Of a stretch of 23,978 nt of DNA, positions 13,246-22,200 are shown one piece after another; position 1 is the stretch's first letter, and each line of letters begins with the position of its first letter. This stretch comes from CAYSJU01 sp964431495. GTDB lineage: Bacteria > Omnitrophota > Gorgyraeia > Tantalellales > Tantalellaceae. Both the position numbers and the translations under genes were made by a program. Location of the stretch: the NCBI GenBank assembly GCA_964431495.1, contig CAYSJU010000029.1, positions 1-23,978 of the forward strand. The letters are read 5' to 3'. A model generated the notes under the pieces. The model did not search any database, was not told the origin of the DNA, and saw nothing but the letters and a program-made list of their open reading frames with translations.

Positions 13246-16200
13246 TCAGGCCTTGGAGAGAATGTCCCTGATACGTTCCATCATGTCCACTAGTTCCCGG
13301 GTGTTGAACTCAGTAGCATCCGGTATCAGTTTTATGACAACATTTCTCATGTCTCTCTTGAAGAGCTTACTATCAACATCTTCTATCGGAGCAGCGTTAG
13401 GTATGTTTCCGTAATGTTCACGGAGCGTGTCTTCATCCCACTCCATGTATTTACCGATGGCAAAAAGCACGACTTCAAGCAAGGGGAAATAAGCCGATTC
13501 CGGGAAGTTTTCATCGTCTATAGCCGCGATAACTGCTTTGTCCTCTATGCTTTTAAAATAGGTCAGATTGGATTTACTCGTCACAACAATGACGTTCTCA
13601 TCCTTGACGTTCCCTTTTTTATTCAGAAGGTCCTTGCCTTTCGCTCTTCTTATCTCAAGGTTGGCGAGGAACGTCTTAAGGTCCCCGTTATTATTTTCTA
13701 CATCCGTAAGCAGTCGTATAAGCCGCTCGATCTCTTTTCCTATCTTTTTCTCATCCCGGTCCGTGAGGTCCATGTCAAGAAGCAGCACGATTTTCTCGTC
13801 TTTATCTTTTGCTGAGATCCTTTCCGAGATCTTCATCATGCTGTGGACAAGCCGGGGTATGACTTCTCTGGCGTTCTGCAGAATCCTTTCAACCCCCAAT
13901 AAGACTTCTTCCGCGCCGGTAATTTTTGCATCTTCAACGTATACAACAACTTCCGCGCCAAGCTGCATTTCGGGGAATCTTGCGCGGGGAATGTTCCTTC
14001 CGCTGCCTGTTTTACCCCCTATATTCAATTCTTTATTCGCCGTAAGGTTTGCCCTTCTGATCACATATTTCCCTTTCAACTTTTGGAACTTCACTGAGGC
14101 ATACCTCTTCCAATAACTGTCAAAGAGCTTCTCCGTTCCTTTTCTGCTAACCTCATATATAAGTGTGAGAAGCACTGTTTCTATTATCCTTTCTCCCTTT
14201 TTGTCAAATATCCTTACTTCAGTCACTATTCCGTCCACCACATCAAACTCTACCTTATGCTTCGGGTATTTCGTGAAACCTGCCCAATAACGGTCGCCCC
14301 AAAACAGAACCCCCCTGTCTCTAAGATAAAACTCCTTTACCGTGGCCCTCTTTAACTTTCTCGTTTTTTCCTCTGAATATCCTCTATTGAACGAGTCCAT
14401 AAGTTTTCCCCTGGGATCGTAGACAAGACTGTATTTTATCGGATCTCCGTCGGCTTGTTTTGCCTCTTCATCCTTGAAAAACTGGACCTCCTTTGTGATG
14501 CCCCGCTCAACCACTGCTTCGACCGGGCTTTCTTTTTTAACCGGAAAAGAGCCCAGAGTCCTGTTGCCTGCTCTAAGGAGCCCGCCCTTGTCGGTCTTCC
14601 ATCTCTTGATCCTCCCGGTTGTTTTGTCAAAGTCCTGACTGTATATCATCTCGCAGAAGGAACATATAACCTTGTTTTCCTCATCGTATACAAGCTTAAA
14701 TATATGTTCTTCAATAGCCCTGCCATCTTCCCCGAGTATCCTGACCTTGTCTATATGTCCCTGTATGATATCGATCTCTACTTCTGCGTTAGGATGATCG
14801 TGAAAATGTGGTATGGGATCCTTGCTGGCTCCAAGTATAAGAGCTCCGTTTGAATTCAGCCTGAACTTCTTTAAAGTCACACCGTCCAGCTTTTCGAGCT
14901 TGCTCTGGGGAAGATTATGGTGGAAAGAATCTAACAGCCTGCCTTTCTTATCATATATAAGTACAAAATCTACTTTTCTGACCGGCGATCCTCGTTCGTC
15001 AAATATCACCACTCCTTCTATCTGCCCTGACTTGACCTTTATCTCCACCTTACACATACTATAATAGGATCCGAAATTGACTGCCCTTCCGCCTATATGC
15101 AGATTACCGACAACATCCAGTCTCTGATCCCGCACGATACAATCCCCTAATGCATTAAACCGGGTTCGCTCGATCTTAAGGTTAAATCTCATACGGAATT
15201 TTTCATCCGTTTCGTGAATCTGTCCCATCTGTCTGAAATCTATCACGCTATTCTCGTTATCCAGTATCCATATGCGATAAATATCTCCGTTCTTCATTTT
15301 AAAAGCTATCTTTGACCTTGGATAGTTGCCAAAAGTTATAAGGGGGGTCTCCTGCCCTTTACAATACAACTCTCCTCGTGAGCCGAGTTTATTCCCCATA
15401 AATACCATGTCTTCATCTTCTCCTGCAAATGCTTCAAGAGGAACTTGAGATAATGACATGTACACCTGTCTTGAGGTCTTGAATTCATGAACATAAAATC
15501 TTTCCTGTTCTATGTTTTTATAGATCTCTTCTTGTCCTTCGGTCAATTTTATTCCCGGGTGCTTTTCCAATATCTTATAGATTCTCAAAGATAATTCTGC
15601 CAATACATCATGCTTTTCTTCTTCTTCCGCTTTTTTAAGCCATTCCAAAAGACGAAGATAATCAAAGAACAGCGTTTCATATGCCTCTATCTGCCTGATC
15701 TCGCTCTTATCACCCCTGTATACGGCCAGGACATCCTTTGACGCGAATCTCTCCGCGGTCAGAAATTTTGCCAATTCGTAATTTTTTTCATCTATTATCT
15801 GATCGGCGTAGAAGTAATGGAACGGACTTAACCCAACTCCGCCTTCGGGAATGAATTTACAGCTCCTTGAGGCTGCTACCCGGTGTGAATAACCTAAAAC
15901 TTTTTCAGTATACTCGTGATCTATGAATTCCGCCAAACCTATTGTATTGTCTTTTAACTGCGTCTTAAAATACTGCCTGGTCACGTATATGTTTAACATT
16001 CCGTCCTTTTCATCATATACGCCGTACTCGTAAATAAGGTCTATTGCCTTTTCCGCGCCTTCAAGCCTGGGTATGCCCATCATGTCGCCAAGGCTGTCTA
16101 TTGTGTAAATCTTTATTTTATCGGCAGTTACCTCGGCACCGCCAAGCGGCGGCGCGTGCTTATTTATATATGCCGCTGCCTCTTGGATATTCACATCCCC

Positions 16201-19200
16201 TGTTCTTTCAGTTGCCCTGGACACCAGCCCGGTAATATACTCTTCATCTACACGTTCGTCCTCATCCATGGGCAATGACCCGGGCGCTTTCATGGTGACA
16301 CCTTCCCCGCTGATCTGTTTCTCAAAATCCGTCATAGCTATAGCATCATCCAGGATCAGTCCATAATCGAAACTGTCTGTAAATTTTCTAAACACTCTTT
16401 TATATGTTTTTTTCCGCTTAAACACCGAAAGCACTAATACCGCCTGACCAATATAAGCGAATACTATTCGTATATCCCCGGTCCTGATCCTCCATAAATA
16501 CCTTCGATCTGTTATCTTGTCTATATCTACATTCCTCATGTCTTTAGTTGACACCCGCCTCATAGACTCCAGAACCCTGTTGTGATATTCCTCTGTTGCC
16601 AGATTACCCTTTGTCAATGTATTGATAACCCGTTTAGAAAAGAATATTTCTCTTGCAACGATCCTCTTAGTCTCCTCCATCTTAACAGCAATAGGCTCTT
16701 CTTCCAGCACTACCGTCCTTCTTCTTTTTCCCCGTTTTTTTTCTTCCACCTCTCTTTTCACCGTGTCGGGCAGATGTTCTATTGCGGCGAGTTTCTTCTC
16801 TACATCATCTATCATCTTTGTTATGGCTTCATCTGAGATCTCTGTCGCTCTAAGAATTTCCAATGCTTTATTATAATTCCCCCTGGCCCTGCCAATCTTG
16901 CCAGAAACCACCTGATTATTGGCACGAGTAAGGAATTCCTGCGCGCTTTTCAGTATTTTATCTACAATGGCCCTTCTGTCTTTTTCTGATTCTCCATCTT
17001 TTTTCAACTGCGCGGCCTCTTCCTTGAGTTTTTTGGTCGCTTTATCAGATGGGTTCTTTTCCAATATCTCATCAAAACATTTTATAGCCTCATCAAATCT
17101 TCCGCTATTCATATATGCTCTGCCGTGACTTCTTAAACTGCCAAGCTCCTCACTCCTGCTCTGCAAAGCCAGTAGATCATCCGGAAGAGGCGTTTTACCG
17201 AACTTCTTTTGCAATGCTGTAAGAGTCCTCCTGCAATTACCATAATCGCCTTTCTCAAAATACTTATGCGCCTTTTCCGCAGACTGTTTGATCTCATCTT
17301 CCGCATGCGTAAGATATTCCGATGTTTCACTTAAGATATCCACTGTCCCGAATCTTTCTTCAGCCTGCTCAATGACCTGATGCGCCTTCTCAAATGATCC
17401 CCTGGACCTGTCTTTATACGCGTATGCTATTGCGAGTCTCGCATGCCCTGCTGGATGGGTCTTCTCATACTCTATTGATCTTTCAAAGCATTCAATGGCT
17501 TTATCATAATCTTCAGTTAGAAAATACGCCTCCCCGCCAAGAAAATACACATGAGACTCCAAGGCCTCGTCCGGCACAGCGGACATGGCAGTATTGACTA
17601 TCTCTCTCCTTTCAGCAGCTCTTAAAAGGACTTCAACCGCGTCCATCTCCAGCCGGGAAAGCGGTCTTCTTTCCTCGAATTTCCTGGTAACGATCTCACT
17701 TACGCTTGTTATATTCTGAACAAGGCCCTTTTTAAATGCCGCTTCCATTTCATCATAGCCGAGGTCTCCGGGGTCCATCTTTTCCAAAAACTCTCCTTCT
17801 CTTTTGACACCCTTTAAGATCACAGCGTTTCCCACGCCTCGCTGCACTATCTCCATTAGCTTATCCCCCAAGGGATGACCTATCGTTATCATTCCGGCTT
17901 GAATATTTATCACATTCAGAGCTAAAATACATCCAGTCTGAGCAATTACCAGATTCCCCTGGGCTTCGGCTATCTGTGCCATTAATTCATACGTGAAACA
18001 CGCGCCATGGACCATTTCCATTGCCTTATATACATGCTCCAAGGCCTCATCAAGTCTTCCTTTTTCAAAAGCGCGTTCTGCTTTGGCTAATAAAAAGATG
18101 TATCCAGCCGTGCCTTCTCGTTGATGATCCAGCCTCGCGTCAATATCAGCCATGCGGTTCAGAAAATGCGCTGTCTCGTGAATTCTCCATACACGCACCA
18201 CTGTATCATCCGCTGAATCCGTAGTTGCTCTTTTTAAAAGACCCAGCAGGACTTTATAGACGGATTCCGGAATGAACAAATTACTGGCTCTGGTAAGATT
18301 TGAATCAGGGTCACGGTAGGTGCCCGCGTGGGTGAGAAGTCCTTCTGCAACATACCCAAAACCCTTTTGGTCGAGTTCGGTCTCAAAGGCTTCGTCATCA
18401 TATACATAAATGCTTATAGCGGCAGTGGATAGGTTGACGAAATCATGGATCGGGTCACCTTTTTCTAATGGCTCTTTTCCCTGTTTGAATACGATCTCAT
18501 CTATTGCTTCATTGACCGCCTGGTGTTCTGATATTCCGTCCGGCTCATCACGCAACGCCCTTACTTCATCTGTCCGGGGATCTATAAAAAGGGCAGGGCC
18601 ATGCCCTCTTGCTTTCTTCTGAAAATCCTCCAAAGTAACAGATTGTTCCAGTATAGGCTCGCAATCAAGGCTGTCCGGGAACCGGGCCGTTGCAGCGCTA
18701 TATATCCCATCTCCCTTCCTCACCACTGAAAGGATCAGCACATCCCCGCTGTCAGTCTGCCTGTAGAATATCCTGAAATTACCGGTCCTTGCTCTCATCA
18801 GAGTGCGGGTGCCTTCCACCTTTTCTATAGTTTTCATGGTCCTGTTCGCGATACGGCTAATGGCGTTCAGCACCATCCTGGGGTTGTTTCCCATTGATAA
18901 CTCGGTTCCTGTAGCCGTCAGTTCAGCTACGACTTCCGGGGAAAGATAGGCCTTTCTCTTGGCTTTTTTAGGCTTCTTTTCTTTTTTCTTCTTTTTCTTT
19001 TCTGGTTCCTCTTGAGAGCTCCTTTTCCGTTTCCCGCTCTCTTCTGGTTCTTTCCTCACCCTTTCAACCCGGTCAGGCAGATTGGCTATTTCAGCGAGTC
19101 TTTTTTTTATCTCCTTGATCATCTTTGTGATTGATTCATCTTCAACATCCGCTTCTTTGAGTATTTTCAGCGCCTTGTTATAATTACTCCTGGCCCTGCT

Positions 19201-22200
19201 TATTCTGCCGGATACCTGCTGGTTCTTGGCGGTTGTGAAGATCGGTGTCGCTTGATCAATGACTTTTTTAACCTCGTCTTTCCTATCACTTATAGCCTCT
19301 TCATCTTGCTTTTTCTGAACAGCTTCTTCCTTCAGTCTCTTGGTTTCTTCATCAGCAGGGTTCTTTTCCAGTATCTTGTCAAAACATCCTATAGCTTCAT
19401 CGAACTGTCTGCTATCAAAATAGGATTCGCCTCGCTTTTTTAAACTGCCGAGCTCCTGGCTGTTCTTTCGCAGGGCCAATAACTCTTTGGAAAGGGGGAT
19501 CTTTCCGATACCACCCTCCAATGATTTTAAGGTTCTGCTGCACCCGCTATAATCCCCTTTCTGGCACTGCTCCCTGGCCTTTTCAGAAGCTGCTATGACC
19601 TTCTCTTCAGTCTCTCTGAGCATTTTTAATGTTTTTGTCAAAATTCCCGAGGGCCCTGATATTTCCTCTGCCTGCTCCAGGCCCTGGCGCGCCTTTCTGA
19701 ACGACTCCCGAGAACAGTCTTCCTGACAGCGGACAAGAGAAAGTGTTGAGTCAATGTTATTACCATCATGCTGTAATGACTTTTCGAAACATTCCACAGC
19801 TTTATCATGATCCCCGCTAAAATAATACGCCTGTCCGGCAATATAGAAAACCTGGGATGTGAGAACATTGTCAGGCACGGTCTCCATCTCGCTTGTATTC
19901 TCTAATTCATCCCTTTCAGCGAAATACAGGAGTATTCCTATGATCTCCTTTTCCAGATTTGAAACTTCAGATCGTCCCTGTAATGCTTGGTGAACGATCT
20001 CACTCAGGTAAATCACATTGTCAATTAAGCCAAAAAAGAAATAATGCCTGACTTCTGAGATGGGCACAGGGCTCTCTTCCCCTCCAATGAGGATCTCTCC
20101 ATATCTTTTGATCCCTCCGAAGTAGAAATCTCTTCCCATTCCCTTATCCAGCATCTCCAGGTATTTACGTCCGTAGGGGCGCCCCGACACTATTCTTCCG
20201 GCTCGTATGTTCATCTCGTTAAGAGCGCAGAAATACCCGCTCTGCGCCTCTACCCAGTTTCTCCTGGCTTCATTTAACCTGATCATCATTTCATATGCGT
20301 AAAGGCAATGATGATCCATCTCCTGGGCTTCGGAAAAATATTCATACGCCTCTTCAAAATTCCGCTTTTCATATTCTCTTTCTGCCCTGCTGAACAAATG
20401 GATCATCTTCGCCATCCTGGTGATTTCACTTCCTATGAGCCCGATCCCCAGAAGACTGTCGATATCCTGCTCCCGTCCTATAAAATGAGCTGCCTCGTGC
20501 GCCCTCCATAATGCAAGTAATCTCTCCTCCGAAGTTACGCCTTCTATGTCTTCCAGAGATCCCTCTTCTGCTATGACCCGGGGTGATATTTTCAAAAATC
20601 CATTAAGCACTGTATAAACGGACTTTGGAACGAACAAATTAAAGGCCCTGGTCTCGCGGGTTTCAGGATGACGAAATGTCCCGGCGTGGGTGATAAGCCC
20701 TTCAGCGATATGTGAAAAACCCCTGTGCGTGAGCTCCTCACCAAGAGCATCATCCTCAATAACATATATGCTGACTTCATCCTGTGACAAATTAATAAAG
20801 TCATAAAGCGGATCCCCCCTTCTCAAGGGTTCCTTCTCTTGCTTGAACACCAGCTCCTCACATGCTTCATTGACCGCCTGGTGTTCTGATATTCCACCCG
20901 GCTCGTCCGGCTCGTCGTTCAAAGCCCTTATTTCATCTGTCTCGGGATCGATAAAAAGGGCCGGACCGAAGTCCCCATTCCTCTTCCGAAAATCCTCCAA
21001 AGTAATAGCCCCTTCCAGCATCGGCCCGTAATCAAGACTGTCCGGGAACTGGGCCTTTGCAGCGCTATATATCCCATCTCCTTTCCGCACTACTGAAAGG
21101 ATCAGCACATCCCCGCTGTCAGTATCCCTGTAGAATATCCTGAAATTACCGCTCCTGGCCCTCATCAGAGTGCGGGTGCCCTCCACCCTGTCTACATTCT
21201 TCATGGTCCTGTCCGCGATACGGCCGATGGCCTTCAGCACACTCCTGCGGTTGTTACCTGTGGATAACTCGGTCCCTGTAGCTGTGAATTCTTTTACGGC
21301 TTCCGGGGAAAGATACGTCTTTCTTTTGGCCCTTTTGGGCTTCTTCTCTTTTTTCTCCTTTTCTATTTTTTTTCGAGGGGTTTTTTTTCGTTTCCCGCTC
21401 TCTTCTGGTTCTTCCCTCACCCTTTCAACCCTGTCAGACAGGCCGGCTATTGCGGTAAGCCTCTTTTCTATCTCCCCGATCATCTTTGTGATCGATTCAT
21501 CTTCAATACCAGATGCTTTGAGGATCTCCAGCGCCTTGTTATAATTACTCCTGGCCCTGCTTATTCTACCAGACACCTGCTGGTTCTTGGCGGTTGTAAA
21601 GAGCGGAGTCGCCTTATCAATAACTTTTTTAACCCCGACTTTTCTATCACTTTCAGACTCTTCATCTTTCTTTTTCTGAACAGCCTCTTCCTTCAATCTC
21701 TTGCTTTCTTCATCGGCAGGGTTCTTTTCCAGTATCTCGTCAAAACATCCTGTGGCTTCATCGAATTGTCCGTTAGCAAAATAGGATTTGCCCTGACTTT
21801 TCAAATCAACGAGTTCACTGTTCTTACTCTGTAAATCTGACAAATCACCGGGGAGCGACGCTTTGCCGATCTCCCGGTCCAGCTCTTCAATAATTCTCCT
21901 GCAAGCGCTATAATCCCCATTCCGAAACTCCTCATTTGCCCTTTCACGGGCTGACTCGATCTTTGTTTGTGCTTCCAGAAGCGCTTCCAGGGACTCTGTC
22001 AGAAGTTCAGAGGTTCCCAATCTTTGCTCAGCATCCTCCAGAACCTCGAAAGCCCTATCGAACGAAACTTCGGAGCTGTCCCGTATAAAATAGGTGAGGG
22101 CAAGGGCAGCATACGCCCGTTCCAGGCCCTCGTCATGCTGCACTGACTTTTTAAAACATTCCACAGTTTTATCATAATCCCCGGCAAGATAATACGCCTG

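Noticed and set aside
21030..21320. A chromosomal RelBE-type toxin-antitoxin locus
   Set aside because: The RelE-like segments are internal, in frame, triplicated domains of one protein; no small antitoxin gene is adjacent and no separate start with a ribosome site was found.
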